The translations under genes and the position numbers were made by a program. From Paenibacillus sp. P25 (GTDB lineage Bacteria; Bacillota; Bacilli; Paenibacillales; NBRC-103111), in contig CP085629.1 in NCBI GenBank assembly GCA_024704175.1, forward strand, positions 6,675,001 through 6,739,000: a stretch of 64,000 bases of DNA, given 5' to 3'. Positions within the stretch are counted from its first letter, which is position 1. Each line of letters opens with the position of its first letter. Of the stretch, positions 51,393-63,191 are shown in pieces. Below the pieces are notes generated by a model, which saw only the letters and a list, made by a program, of their open reading frames with translations, was not told the DNA's origin and did no database searches.

Positions 51393-51432
51393 TTGACAGC
51401 ATAGACCGTTCAGAGTAAACTATTTTCTGGGC
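51393..51432 (+). promoter_or_regulatory. pyrG promoter with GGGC initial transcript
   Basis: TTGACA at 51393-51398, a 17-base spacer and TAAACT at 51416-51421 predict a start at 51429, exactly at GGGC. In Bacillus subtilis pyrG the transcript starts GGGC and low CTP causes extra G residues to be added there. The same arrangement is visible here. Confidence 0.75.
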
Positions 51433-51473
51433 TTTTGAATCGAACGTACGGACCGTGACGGTCCTTCGGATAA

Positions 51474-51510
51474 AGTGCCCCGTTGCCGCGGGGTACTTTT
51501 TTCTTTTTTT
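51474..51510 (+). terminator. pyrG leader attenuator
   Basis: AGTGCCCCG and CGGGGTACT form a nine-pair stem with a six-base loop, followed by TTTTTTCTTTTTTT. The CCCC in the upstream arm could pair with G residues added at the transcript 5' end, giving antitermination when CTP is low. That matches the known Bacillus mechanism; here it is inferred from layout. Confidence 0.75.
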
Positions 51511-51634
51511 AGGGAAGAAACGGATATTTTGCGGACAGTACTGGGGATTCTATTTTCAAGATAGAGGGTATTTTCGGTGAACGGCGAAAACCGGTTAATC
51601 CGGGAAGGAAAGTCAAACTTGGGAGGTTACATAA

Positions 51635-53437
<1,803 letters not shown>

Positions 53438-53445
53438 TGACCAAA

Positions 53446-53838
53446 ATGAAGAAGAAACTGCTCATTGTCGACGACCAGAACGGCATACGCATTTTGCTCA
53501 TGGAAGTATTCAGCGCCGAGGGTTATGAAACCTACCAGGCCTCTAACGGAAAGCTCGCTTTGGAAATCGTCCGCAACGTGGCGCCCGATCTTGTTCTTCT
53601 CGACATGAAGATCCCGGGGATGGACGGCCTGGACATTCTAAAGCATATCAAGAGCATCGATTCTTCCATTAAAGTCATCATGATGACGGCTTACGGAGAG
53701 CTGGATATGATCAAGGAAGCCACCGACCTCGGAGCGATCATGCATTTTACGAAACCGTTCGATATCGACGAGCTTCGGGCCGCGGTCAACCAGCGGCTTC
53801 GTTCGCCGAATAACAGTTCATATGCCGTGGGATCCTGA
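53446..53838 (+). CDS. spo0F: sporulation phosphorelay response regulator Spo0F
   Basis: This intact single receiver domain is about 130 residues, with no output domain. The acidic pair is in [13 protein letters not shown], the phospho-acceptor Asp in [13 protein letters not shown], the Thr in MMTAYGE and the Lys in [10 protein letters not shown]. It relays phosphate from sporulation kinases to Spo0B. I start at ATG 53446, nine bases after GGAGG; ATG 53437 abuts that site. The position between pyrG and fba is conserved in Bacillus. Confidence 0.94.
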   Translation: MKKKLLIVDDQNGIRILLMEVFSAEGYETYQASNGKLALEIVRNVAPDLVLLDMKIPGMDGLDILKHIKSIDSSIKVIMMTAYGELDMIKEATDLGAIMHFTKPFDIDELRAAVNQRLRSPNNSSYAVGS

Positions 53839-53860
53839 AAAGGGTCTCTTTTTTTTTGGA
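53831..53860 (+). terminator. spo0F terminator
   Basis: GGATCC-TGAAAA-GGGTCT forms a short stem (with two G-T pairs), overlapping the stop codon, followed by CTTTTTTTTT. Confidence 0.7.
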
Positions 53861-53872
53861 ACATTCCTTATT

Positions 53873-53940
53873 GCTTCGCACGGGCCTTGGCAAACGCGCA
53901 GGTCCTTGTGAACCAAGGACGGCGTAACCGTTTATCCTGG
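53873..53940. repeat. 68-nt intergenic repeat, copy A
   Basis: This is the partner of the element at 31522-31589, ungapped and about 75 percent identical, beginning GCTTCGCA and ending TTTATCCTGG. An inner GTCCTT/AAGGAC stem and an outer AAACG/CGTTT stem are possible; in the other copy the outer pair is AAATG/CATTT. It lies between the spo0F terminator and the fba promoter. Confidence 0.6.
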
Positions 53941-53945
53941 CGGGG

Positions 53946-53974
53946 TTAACGTTTCAACCGATCTATGGTATAAT
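53946..53974 (+). promoter_or_regulatory. sigma-A promoter of fba
   Basis: TTAACG at 53946-53951, a 17-base spacer and a perfect TATAAT at 53969-53974 lie about 70 bases before the aldolase gene. Confidence 0.7.
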
Positions 53975-54045
53975 AGGCCAGTATGACACTTAGAGCGGCC
54001 TAACACATCCAGGGAAGGTCCATTACACTAGGAGGAGAGAAACCT

Positions 54046-54900
54046 ATGCCACTCGTTTCTATGAATGAGTTTTTGCCTAAGGCAAAAGCGGGAAAATTCG
54101 CAGTAGGACAATTTAACATGAACAACCTGGAGTTTGCCCAAGCGATTACCGAAGCGGCGGAAGAATTGAAATCCCCGTTCATCTTCGGTGTATCCGAAGG
54201 CGCATTGAAGTACATGGGTATGGAATATACGGTTGCGATCGCGGAAGCGGCGACCAAGAAATCGGGCCTTCCGATTGCCCTTCATTTGGACCACGGCAGC
54301 AGCTTCGAAGTGGCGATGAAATGTATCCGCGCCGGCTTCAGCTCCGTTATGTTCGACGGTTCTCACTATTCCTTCGAAGAAAATATCCGCTTGACCAAGG
54401 AAGTCGTTAAAGCCGCGCATGCGATGGGCGTATCCGTCGAAGGCGAGCTCGGAACGATCGGCGGCGTGGAAGACGACATCAGCGTGGATGAAGAGCATGC
54501 CAACCTGGCGAAGCCGGAAGAAGCGATCCGCTTCTACGAAGAAACCGGCGTTGACTGTCTGGCCATCGCTGTAGGTACGGCGCACGGCATGTATGCCGGC
54601 GAGCCTAACATCCACTTCGATATCATTGAAGAAGTATCCAAAGCGATTCCGGTACCTGTGGTTCTGCACGGCGGTTCCGGCGTACCGGACGAAATGATCC
54701 GCAAATCGATTGCAGCCGGCGTAGGCAAAATTAACGTAAACACCGAGAATCAAGTGGCATGTACGGCTACGATCCGCGAAGTCTTGAACAAAGACGCGAA
54801 AGTGTATGATCCTCGTAAATACCTCACCCCTGCCCGCAAAGCCATGGTTGACGTCGTCAAGTCGAAAATCCTGTTGTTCGGAAGCTCCAACCAAGCTTAA
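54046..54900 (+). CDS. fba: class II fructose-1,6-bisphosphate aldolase
   Basis: This intact 284-residue enzyme has LHLDHGSSFE (Asp catalytic, His zinc ligand), FDGSHYSFEENI, VEGELGTIGG and a later His in AVGTAHGMY and VLHGGSG. It splits fructose-1,6-bisphosphate into the two triose phosphates. ATG follows TAGGAGGAG. The codon choice is more biased than its neighbours, as expected for a highly expressed glycolytic gene. It is followed by a terminator. Confidence 0.96.
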   Translation: MPLVSMNEFLPKAKAGKFAVGQFNMNNLEFAQAITEAAEELKSPFIFGVSEGALKYMGMEYTVAIAEAATKKSGLPIALHLDHGSSFEVAMKCIRAGFSSVMFDGSHYSFEENIRLTKEVVKAAHAMGVSVEGELGTIGGVEDDISVDEEHANLAKPEEAIRFYEETGVDCLAIAVGTAHGMYAGEPNIHFDIIEEVSKAIPVPVVLHGGSGVPDEMIRKSIAAGVGKINVNTENQVACTATIREVLNKDAKVYDPRKYLTPARKAMVDVVKSKILLFGSSNQA

Positions 54901-54914
54901 TTGCTTGTCTCATA

Positions 54915-54962
54915 AGGGAAATATGCCGCCTGTGCGGTATATTTCCTTTCTCTTCTTTTTAT
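54915..54962 (+). terminator. fba terminator
   Basis: GGAAATATGCCGC and GCGGTATATTTCC form a 13-pair stem with a four-base loop, followed by TTTCTCTTCTTTTT. Confidence 0.88.
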
Positions 54963-55048
54963 TTTTATGGGGAACATGCCGGATATTTTATATAGACACG
55001 TTTTCGTGGTAATGCGTTAAAGAGGTAATGTGGGAGGAACAGTAAAGC

Positions 55049-56302
55049 ATGGAGAAATTGATGATCGCCGGCGGCCGCCCGCTGAGGGGAACAGTGCAAA
55101 TCAGCGGAGCGAAGAATAGCGCCATCGCTTTGATTCCGGCCGCCATTTTGTCGGAAACGGCTGTAACGCTGGATAATCTGCCGACTCTAAGCGATGTGGC
55201 GATTTATACGGAATTACTGGAGGAACTCGGCTCTACGGTGGATTGGAGCGGAGATCGGATGACGATCAACGTCCGCAGCCTGCGGTCCAAACCGATGCCG
55301 AACGGCAATGTGAAGAAGCTTCGGGCATCGTATTACCTCATGGGCGCTTTGCTGGGACGCTTCGGGGAAGCGACGATCGGTATGCCGGGCGGCTGTAACT
55401 TCGAGCCCAGGCCCATCGATCAGCATATCAAAGGATTTGAAGCATTGGGGGCTCAGATAACGAACGAGAACGGCGCCCTACATATCAAGGCGAAGGAACT
55501 TCGCGGCGCCAAAATTTATTTGGACGTCGTGAGCGTCGGTGCAACGATCAACATTATGCTGGCGGCCTCCCGGGCTAAAGGCGTCACTCTTATCGAAAAT
55601 GCGGCCAAAGAGCCTGAAATTATAGATGTAGCTACCCTCCTCAATTCCATGGGTGCCAAAATCAAGGGCGCCGGTACGGAAACGATTCGGATTGAAGGCG
55701 TCGATTCGCTGAACGGTCGCAGGCATTCCATTATTCCGGACCGGATCCAAGCCGGTACCTATATGATTGCGGCCGCGGCCACCCGGGGAGATGTTGTCGT
55801 AGACAATGTAATCCCGAAGCATTTGGAAGCGGTCACCGCCAAACTGCAGGAGATGGGCGTGCATATCTATGAAATGGACGAATCGATCCGCGTGGTGGGG
55901 CGACCTGATTATGAGAGCGTCGATGTGAAGGCGCTGGTTTACCCGGGTTTCGCAACGGATTTGCAATCGCCGATGGGCAGTCTCCTTACCCAGGCGAAAG
56001 GCGTCAGCATTTTGTCCGATTACGTTTACAGCAACCGCTTTAAGCATGTGCCGGAGCTGATGCGGATGGGAGCCCAGATTAAGCTGGAAGGGCGCTCCGC
56101 CATTATCGAAGGCTCCAAGCTTTACGCAGCTAAGGTGAAGGCTACGGATTTGCGCGCAGGTGCCGCCCTCGTTGTTGCGGGGCTGACGGTAGAGGAAGGC
56201 GTTACGGAAATCACCGGGGTCGAATATATTGATAGAGGCTATGATCATCTCGTAACCAATCTATCAAATTTAGGCGCCGAAGTTTGGCGGGAAAATGGCT
56301 GA
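55049..56302 (+). CDS. murA: UDP-N-acetylglucosamine 1-carboxyvinyltransferase
   Basis: This intact 417-residue enzyme starts [24 protein letters not shown] (the Lys-Asn substrate site). The catalytic loop [13 protein letters not shown] carries the Cys that fosfomycin modifies. It performs the first committed step of peptidoglycan synthesis. The neighbourhood fba-murA-rho is the Bacillus murAB (MurZ) locus, so this is probably one of two MurA copies in the genome. The site before the ATG is GGGAGGAAC. Confidence 0.95.
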   Translation: MEKLMIAGGRPLRGTVQISGAKNSAIALIPAAILSETAVTLDNLPTLSDVAIYTELLEELGSTVDWSGDRMTINVRSLRSKPMPNGNVKKLRASYYLMGALLGRFGEATIGMPGGCNFEPRPIDQHIKGFEALGAQITNENGALHIKAKELRGAKIYLDVVSVGATINIMLAASRAKGVTLIENAAKEPEIIDVATLLNSMGAKIKGAGTETIRIEGVDSLNGRRHSIIPDRIQAGTYMIAAAATRGDVVVDNVIPKHLEAVTAKLQEMGVHIYEMDESIRVVGRPDYESVDVKALVYPGFATDLQSPMGSLLTQAKGVSILSDYVYSNRFKHVPELMRMGAQIKLEGRSAIIEGSKLYAAKVKATDLRAGAALVVAGLTVEEGVTEITGVEYIDRGYDHLVTNLSNLGAEVWRENG

Positions 56303-56387
56303 GGCGGTATAGAATGCCTGATTTTTGGGTAATGCTAGATTAAGTCCGTCCGCCTTGAAAATTTAATAGTTTGGTGGTTGAAAATTT

Positions 56388-57688
56388 ATGGATATTAATC
56401 TTGCGCAGCTCGAAGCGATGAAATTAACGGATCTTTACAAGCTGGCCAAGAAGCATCAGATTCAGTATTACGGCCAAATGAAGAAAAAAGAACTTATATT
56501 TGCGATTTTACGGGCTCAAGCGGAGCAGAGCGGCCTGATGTTTATGGAGGGTGTGCTCGATATCCTTCAGGAAGGGTTCGGTTTCCTAAGGCCGATCAAC
56601 TATTTGCCGAGCTCGGAAGATATCTATATCTCCGCGTCCCAGATCCGCAGGTTCGACTTGAGATCCGGCGATGTCGTTTCCGGCAAATGCCGCCCCCCAA
56701 GGAGAATGAAAGATATTTCGGACTGCTGCATGTGGAAGCGGTCAACGGCGAAGCCCCTGAAACGGCGGCGGAGCGGCTTCATTTTGCAGCCCTGACTCCT
56801 CTGTATCCGCAAAGAAAGCTGGTTTTGGAAACTTCCCCTACGCATTATTCCACCCGTTTGATGGACCTTCTGGCACCCGTAGGCTTCGGACAGCGCGGTT
56901 TGATCGTAGCACCGCCCAAAGCGGGCAAGACGTCGCTGCTCAAAGAAATTGCGAACAGCATCTCCACGAACCATCCCGACGTCGAATTGTTCGTGCTTCT
57001 GATCGACGAGCGTCCTGAGGAAGTAACGGATATGCAGCGTTCGGTCAAAGGGGAAGTCGTCGCTTCCACGTTCGATGAGCCGCCGGAGAATCATATCAAA
57101 GTGGCGGAGCTTGTGCTCGAACGGGCGCAACGGCTGGTGGAGCATAAGAAGGATGTTGTGATTCTGCTGGACAGCATTACCCGTCTGGCGCGGGCCTATA
57201 ACCTCGTTGTGCCGCCTACGGGACGGACTCTGTCAGGCGGTATCGATCCGGGCGCATTCCATAGGCCGAAGCGATTTTTCGGCGCGGCCCGGAATATCGA
57301 AGAAGGCGGCGACCTGACGATTCTGGCTACTGCCCTGATCGAGACCGGATCGCGTATGGATGACGTTATCTATGAGGAGTTCAAAGGCACGGGCAACCTC
57401 GAGCTGCACCTGGACCGCAAGCTGGCGGAGCGGCGCATTTTCCCGGCGATCGATATCCGCCGTTCGGGCACTCGCCGCGAGGAAATGCTTCTTACGAAGG
57501 AAGAGCTGGAGAAAGTGTGGGCGATTCGCAAGAGCATGAACGATTCCCACGAATACGTGGAAGCCTTTATCAAGAAATTGGCCGATTCCAAGACGAATCA
57601 GGAATTTTTGGAAAGTCTCGATACCGGAGGCGGGTCCCAAACCGGGGGCGGGGGTACTTCCCGCCGCGTCAAGCATTCCGTTTCCTAG
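56388..57688 (+). CDS. rho: transcription termination factor Rho
   Basis: This hexameric RNA helicase is about 434 residues. It has an N-terminal helical domain ([22 protein letters not shown]), a cold-shock-type RNA-binding domain (EGFGFLR to [16 protein letters not shown]), Walker [11 protein letters not shown], Walker [17 protein letters not shown] and the Q/R-loop regions. One C is missing from the CCCCCC run near 56690 ([16 protein letters not shown] should be continuous). The C terminus is a Gly/Thr-rich tail. Confidence 0.95.
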
Positions 57689-57738
57689 GCCGTGCTTACA
57701 ATAGGGCTTCGTGAGGAAGCCCTGAGGAGGAATTCATC

Positions 57739-59012
57739 ATGAATTTGGTCTATGCCGGTGCGGACGGACAGGTTTACGATCATCCCGATTTCTTGGCCTT
57801 GGGACGCAGCGGCGAGATGGTTACGGAAATCATGGAGGAAGAACTGATTCCTTTGCCGGAAGGAGCCACGCTGGTCAGTCTGCCGGACACCCGTCCGATC
57901 GGGATCGACCGGTCCACGGGCGAGATGAAGGTTGTCCCCGGGGACGTCATGGCTGTCGGAGCGCTGCTTCCGCAGGGGTTTACACGGTCGCTTCTTCCGG
58001 GTTACGCGAAGACGGACCGGACTAAAGCGCGCCTCTTTTCGGCTATTCGGCCGTTGTATGGAAGGACGGCGGGTTCTATGTGGCCGCCGAGGCTTCGGAC
58101 GACCCCGAACGCTGGAATCCCCGCAATTGCGATCCGGACGAGCTGGAGATCAAGGTGAAGCAGCTGCTGGATCGTTACAGTGAGAACCGGCTGTATCAGC
58201 ATCTTTCCAACTGCGCGCTGGGATATGAATGCCTTACCGCATCGAATACATTCCTGAACCGCTGGGAAGGCGCGGTGCCGGTATCCTTCTCCTGCAACGC
58301 CGGCTGCTTCGGCTGCATTTCCGAGCAGCCCGAGGACAGCGGCTTTCCCGCTCCGCAGACCCGGATGAACTTCCGTCCCACCGTGGAAGAAGTGACGCAG
58401 GTGATGCTCGAGTACTTGAAAGCACCGGACAGTATCATCAGCTTCGGCCAAGGCTGTGAAGGCGAGCCTTCCACCCAGGCGCCGATCATCATTGAGGCGA
58501 TCCGCAAGGTGCGGGAGCAGACGAAGCTAGGCTACATCAACATCAACACGAACGCCGGGCTGACCGATCATATCCGCGGCATTGTCGACGCCGGGCTCGA
58601 TTTGATGCGGGTCAGTACGATCAGCGCACTGGACGAGCATTACAACGCCTATTACAAGCCGCGGGCCTATTCCCTGAAGAACGTGGAGAAATCACTTCGC
58701 TATGCCGCGGACAAAGGCGTATTTACGTCCATCAATTACCTCATATTCCCCGGGGTCACCGATCGCGAGGAAGAGATCGAGGCGATGATCGACTTCGTCC
58801 GGAGAACCGGTCTTAAGCTGATCCAGCTCCGCAATCTGAATATTGATCCGGAGAGCTATTTGAAGCTGATCCCCAAAGCGCAGGGCGAAGTTTACGGCAT
58901 GAAGCAGATGCTGGAAATTTACCGTTCGGAACTCCCTGACGTGGTGCTGGGCTCCTACACGCATGTACCTGAAGAGCTGCTCAAGCGGCGGAAAAAGCAC
59001 TTGCAACGATGA
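57739..59012 (+). CDS. radical SAM protein between rho and rpmE
   Basis: The protein is about 425 residues. The first 130 have no recognised domain, with a beta-rich start (NLVYAGADGQVYDHPDFLAL). The cluster motif is CNAGCFGCISEQ (CxxxCxxC) near residue 190, followed by FGQGCEGEP, INTNAGLTDHI and RVSTISALDEHYNAYYKP. A deletion near 58038 breaks the frame. ATG follows GAGGAGG. There is no SPASM-type Cys cluster at the C terminus. The substrate is unknown; position in a conserved housekeeping block suggests a general cellular role. Confidence 0.82.
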
Positions 59013-59096
59013 GAACAAGCGTGATATAATCTTCTCATGTGTGCTATTAGATAACTCTGTTTCACATGGTGATTCAGGGCAAAAGAGGTGAAAGCA

Positions 59097-59294
59097 ATGA
59101 AACAAGCTATCCATCCGAACTACCACCAAACGACAGTTACTTGCGTTTGCGGGAACACGTTTGAAACGGGTTCGATTAAACAAAATCTCCGTGTTGAGAT
59201 TTGCTCCAACTGTCATCCGTTCTTCACCGGCAAGCAGAAGTTCCTGGATGCCGGCGGTCGCGTTGATAAATTCAAGAAGAAATACGGCATGTAA
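59097..59294 (+). CDS. rpmE: 50S ribosomal protein L31, zinc-binding form
   Basis: This intact 65-residue protein has CVCGNTF and CSNCHPFF, giving the Cys set of the zinc-binding (C+) form, and the [21 protein letters not shown] ending of L31. ATG 59097 follows AGAGGTG; an upstream GTG at 59088 is inside that site. The zinc form is replaced by a Cys-free paralogue under zinc limitation in Bacillus. Confidence 0.96.
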   Translation: MKQAIHPNYHQTTVTCVCGNTFETGSIKQNLRVEICSNCHPFFTGKQKFLDAGGRVDKFKKKYGM

Positions 59295-59326
59295 TTTGTT
59301 GTCATGTGCATGACGGCATAACCGAG

Positions 59327-59379
59327 CCTCCTGTGGCCATCCTAAGATTAGAACTTAGGTTTGCCCAGGAGGTGTTTTT
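59327..59379 (+). promoter_or_regulatory. hairpin that masks the ribosome binding site of the next gene
   Basis: CCTCCTG at 59327-59333 pairs fully with CAGGAGG at 59366-59372, which is the ribosome binding site of the lipoprotein gene. The helix continues as GGC/GCC and CCTAAG/CTTAGG, about 16 pairs, with loop ATTAGAA. TGTTTTT and then the ATG follow directly. It may double as the rpmE terminator and as a block to translation of read-through mRNA. Confidence 0.7.
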
Positions 59380-59769
59380 ATGTTCAGATATATTCCTTTT
59401 TTAATGGGAGCCGCCTTGCTGATTTCCGGTCTTGCGGCCTGTAATACCAAAGATACGCATCATGAACGGGAATTCCACTCCCAGGACGGAACGCTCGGTA
59501 TCACCGAGGCGAACCCGAACGTGCAAATGTCCACGACATATCGTACGTACCCGGACGATGTGCGGATGATCAAGACAACGATCAACAATCAATTTCCCAT
59601 GGTTCATAATATGGCGGTCAATCTGAATGGACCTACGGCGCATGTCCGGCTGTATGTCCCGCCCGGAACCACGGCCGAGGAAATCGCCAGAATCCGCCGG
59701 GAGGCGTACCGTGCCTTGACCGCGGGCGTGCCCCGATACCGGATGGACGTTACCGTATCTGCTAAATAA
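59380..59769 (+). CDS. small lipoprotein, sporulation YhcN/YlaJ-like
   Basis: This intact 129-residue protein has a signal peptide and lipobox LAAC at residue 21. The mature part has a short His/Glu stretch (HHEREFHSQDG), then a compact domain with NMAVNLNGPTAHVRLYVPPGTTAEEIARIRREAYRAL. That resembles the YhcN/YlaJ sporulation lipoprotein domain, which I assign tentatively. Its ribosome binding site is locked in the preceding hairpin. Confidence 0.65.
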   Translation: MFRYIPFLMGAALLISGLAACNTKDTHHEREFHSQDGTLGITEANPNVQMSTTYRTYPDDVRMIKTTINNQFPMVHNMAVNLNGPTAHVRLYVPPGTTAEEIARIRREAYRALTAGVPRYRMDVTVSAK

Positions 59770-59779
59770 ACCCGCCATG

Positions 59780-59808
59780 TTGCACTTTGCTCTTGTATGG
59801 TCTATACT
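59780..59808 (+). promoter_or_regulatory. promoter of the SRP RNA gene
   Basis: TTGCAC at 59780-59785, a 17-base spacer and TATACT at 59803-59808 predict a start near 59815. Confidence 0.7.
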
Positions 59809-59813
59809 TATCT

Positions 59814-60084
59814 ATGCCGTGCTAGACGGGGAGGTAGCGGTGCCCTGTAACCCGCAATCCGCTGTAGCGGGGTTGAACGCCTATGAGCGGTATGGCGATG
59901 TAAGGTTTGGGTTTTAAAGTCGGTGTTGAGAGCCGGGTCCTCCGCAATGGATGCCTGTGAACCCGGTCAGGTCCGGAAGGAAGCGACCGTAAGCAGGATG
60001 TTTCATGTGCCGGAGGGCGACCTAGCTTGAGTCGACGATAAAAATTCCACTTGGATCGCCCTATCAATATAGGTGCACGGTTTT
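59814..60084 (+). ncRNA. ffs: signal recognition particle RNA, large Bacillus type
   Basis: The conserved 5' domain GTGCTAGACGGGGAGGTAGC, then GGTGCCCTGTAACC, marks the Alu-like part. The Ffh-binding helix contains GGTCAGGTCCGGAAGGAAGC and ATGTGCCGGAGGGCG. The 3' end GGTGCACGG closes the 5' end. Length is about 270 bases, as in the Bacillus scRNA. The 3' limit is approximate. Confidence 0.95.
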
Positions 60085-60120
60085 CATTTCTTTCAACTTA
60101 ATAAGACAACAATTCCAAGA

Positions 60121-60168
60121 CACGGATTCTTAGCGCAGGGCAGACCTGCGGGAATCGGTGTTTTTTTG
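60121..60168 (+). terminator. rho-independent terminator after the SRP RNA
   Basis: CACGGATTC pairs with GAATCGGTG and encloses GCAGG-GCAGA-CCTGC, followed by TTTTTTT. Confidence 0.8.
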
Positions 60169-60266
60169 CGTTTCAGAAGGAAAATGAAAAATTTAGGAGA
60201 ATTGTATACTAAAGTTAACCTGAGAAACCGGCTTTTCATAGATAAATAAAGGGGAGGGGACACGGG

Positions 60267-61325
60267 GTGCGGCATGAATTGACTTTGCTGCAACGATTTG
60301 CGGGTTCATTTTTGCGAGACGCTAATTTTGGGGTACTCCTCATGAACACGGACTTTGAGCTGGTGGATATCAGCGATATGGCGTGCCGCGTGCTTGGACT
60401 GAACCGGGAACAGGTTCTGAACCAGTCGATTGAGCAAATTTTTGCCGATTTGCCGGAAGAGCATCAATTGGTTCGCCGTCACATACTGGACGGAATCGTC
60501 GTCAGGAACCATGCCGTCTCATGGATGAATCATCATGAACGGTTCGAGCTTTTGCTTGATTCCAACGTTCTCCGGGACGAAGAGGGAAATATCGTCGGGG
60601 CCTACCTTCTTTTCAAAGACGTCACGAATTTGCGTTCTTTGGAGGAACAGGTTCAGCGAAGCGACCGGCTGGCCATGATCGGGCAAATCGCCGCAGGCAC
60701 AGCTCATGAAATCCGCAATCCGTTAACTTCCATTAAAGGATTCCTTCAGGTACTGCGCAAAACGTTCGAGGATCAAGGGATGGAGCGGGAGACGGGCTAT
60801 ACCGATGTGATGCTGACGGAGATCCGGCGGATCAACGAGCTGGTCAACGAGTTTCTCCTGCTCAGCAAGCCGAAGAATGTAAGCTACGATCAAGTGGATA
60901 TGTCCCAGGTCATTCGGGAGATTCTGCCGATCATTAACAATGAAGCGATTCTTCACGGCGTAGTGGTGCAATATGAAGCGCTGTACGGGCCCGCCGCCTG
61001 TGGTTGCGGATCGCGAGTCGCTGAAGCAGGTCTTTTTAAATATCAGCAAAAATGGGATCGAAGCAATGGGAGACGGGGGATTTTTGACGATAAGCGAACG
61101 AGTGGATATGGAGGAGCGGGTGGCTAATATCGATATTCACGATACGGGACCGGGCATTCCGATGTATGTCATCGATAAAATCTTCGATCCTTTTTTCACT
61201 ACCAAAGCCGAGGGTACCGGATTAGGGTTATCCGTGTGCCAGCGCATCATTCATGATATCGGGGGAATATCCGGGTTTCCTCGAAAGGCTACGGCACCAC
61301 ATTTACCGTCAGCATCCCTTTTTAA
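60267..61325 (+). CDS. PAS-domain histidine kinase, sporulation-kinase-like
   Basis: This soluble kinase is about 353 residues. It has an N-terminal PAS domain ([24 protein letters not shown]), HisKA with [18 protein letters not shown] (phospho-His) and HATPase with [17 protein letters not shown] and [12 protein letters not shown]. The H box and PAS order resemble KinA/KinE-type sporulation kinases, and Spo0F is encoded in the same window. Breaks lie near 61000 and at the GGGGG run near 61260; corrected, the end is [11 protein letters not shown]. The start is GTG 60267 behind GGGGAGGGG. Confidence 0.85.
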
Positions 61326-61410
61326 TAAAATGCAGCGCCCTCTCCGCCCTTCAATCCTGCTGCCAAGTGTAGTATAATATACAGGATAATCAATTATTGG
61401 AGAGGGCAAG

Positions 61411-63157
61411 ATGGCACATATCGCCTTATACCGTACGTGGCGGCCGCAATCCTTCAAGGATATGGTCGGCCAGAAGCATATTGTCCAAACCTTGCAAAAT
61501 TCGCTGCGCGAGGGCCGTTACAGCCACGCTTATTTATTTTGCGGGCCCCGGGGACGGGGAAGACCAGCGCGGCTAAAATTTTGGCCAAAGCCGTCAACTG
61601 CCAGAACGGTCCCGGCGTGGAGCCTTGCAATGTCTGTGACGCCTGCCGGCGGATTACCGAAGGCGCCGTCATGGACGTCGTGGAGATTGACAGCCGCCTC
61701 CAACCGGGGTGTCGAGGAGATTCGCGACATCCGCGATAAAGTAAAATACGCGCCAACCGAAGTCCGGCAGAAGGTTTACATTATCGACGAAGTGCATATG
61801 CTGACAACGGAGGCGTTCAATGCACTCTTAAAGACGCTTGAGGAGCCGCCGGCGCATGTGATGTTTATTCTTGCAACGACAGAGCCGCATCGGTCGCCGG
61901 CCACGATCATTTCCCGTTGCCAGCGGTTTGATTTCCGACGTGTAGCCTTGGAAGAGCAGGTGGAGCGCCTGCGTGAGGTGTGCCGTGAGGAAACGATTGA
62001 GGCCGAGGACGATGCACTTGCCTTTATCGCCCGTTTGTCGGACGGCGGGATGCGCGATGCACTCAGTCTGCTTGACCAAATCATCGCATTCTCCGGGAAC
62101 AAGGTCACTTATGACGACGTGCTTTCCATTACCGGCGGCATGGCTTCAGATCAATTCGAGAAGCTGGTTGACGCCGTGCAGAACGGTAACGTCGGAGGAG
62201 TCCTTCAGCAGATCGAGGCTTTCATGCAAGAGGGGAAAAGCGCCGACAAGTGCATGGAGAGCTTGATCTATTACTTCCGCGACCTGCTCATGGTCAAGAT
62301 GGTGCCGGGCTCGCAGGCGGTTACCGAACGGATACTCGATATCCGGCGGTTCGAAGCCGTAGCCGGGCGGTTTACAAGCGATGCATTGATTGCGATGATC
62401 GATACACTTAATTATTATCAGACCGAGATGAAATATTCGGTTCAGCCGCAGACCCTGCTCGAGGTTGCACTGATGAAGCTGTGCAGTCAAGCATCGGGGG
62501 TGCCGCAGCAGGCGGCTTCTCCGGTCGCAGCTTCGTCGGCTCGCGTCGGTCGCCGGTCAGGATCCTCTCGTGAATCAGCTGATGAATCGGATTCAGAAGC
62601 TCGAGGAGCGACTCACCCAGCTTATGAAGCAGGGAGTCTCCCCATCGTCGGGAGAGGCGGCCGCTCCCGTTCAACGAAGAGCCCCGGCTCCTTCCGGGCC
62701 GAAGAAGAGGATCGAGAAGCTCGACGCTTATTTAAGCGCCAAGGACGATCCGGCTTTTCAGAAGGTGGCCGGGCAATGGGGAGCGATCCTCTCCAGGGTG
62801 AAGGAGCAGAAGATCACGATCCACGCTTGGCTGGTGGACGGGGAGCCCGTTTCGCTGCATGAAGGGAATGTGCTGGTTGCTTTTAAGAATGAAATCCACC
62901 GTCAGACCACCGAGAAGCCGGCCAATAAGGAGCTTATTGAGAAAGTGATGTCGGACACGCTGGGGCGACCATGCCGGCTCGTTACCATGATGCTTTCGGA
63001 TTGGAAGGCGGCCGCGGAGCAGGCTAAGCCTGCGGAGCCCAAGGAAGAGCTGAAGCTCGTTCCGGAGGAAGAGCCGTCCGATGGTCCGAAGGAAGATTGG
63101 ATTCACGAAGCCATTCAGCTTTTTGGCGAAGACCTGGTGAAAATAAAAGAAGATTGA
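61411..63157 (+). CDS. dnaX: DNA polymerase III gamma/tau subunit
   Basis: The clamp-loader ATPase is about 582 residues. It starts HIALYRTWRPQSFKDMVGQ, with Walker A GPRGTGKTS near residue 45, a zinc-finger-like C-C-C-C region (NCQNGPGVEPCNVCDAC), Walker B VYIIDEVHML and the sensor TTEPH. The C-terminal tau part has a helical domain and an acidic tail ending DLVKIKED. Breaks lie near 61553 and 61693 (which offset each other) and near 62550. These are not at the position of a programmed frameshift, so I treat them as errors. Confidence 0.93.
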
Positions 63158-63191
63158 CCATTTCATGCTATCTCTAAGGAGGAATTAATCC

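Noticed and set aside
51175-51402. A poly-Ser open frame on the minus strand
   Set aside because: It is the antisense of the Asp/Glu-rich tail of RNA polymerase delta.
61411-62862. Programmed frameshifting in dnaX
   Set aside because: The breaks near 61553 and 61693 lie in the ATPase core and cancel each other, and the one near 62550 lacks a slippery A run. Errors of the same kind are spread over the whole window.
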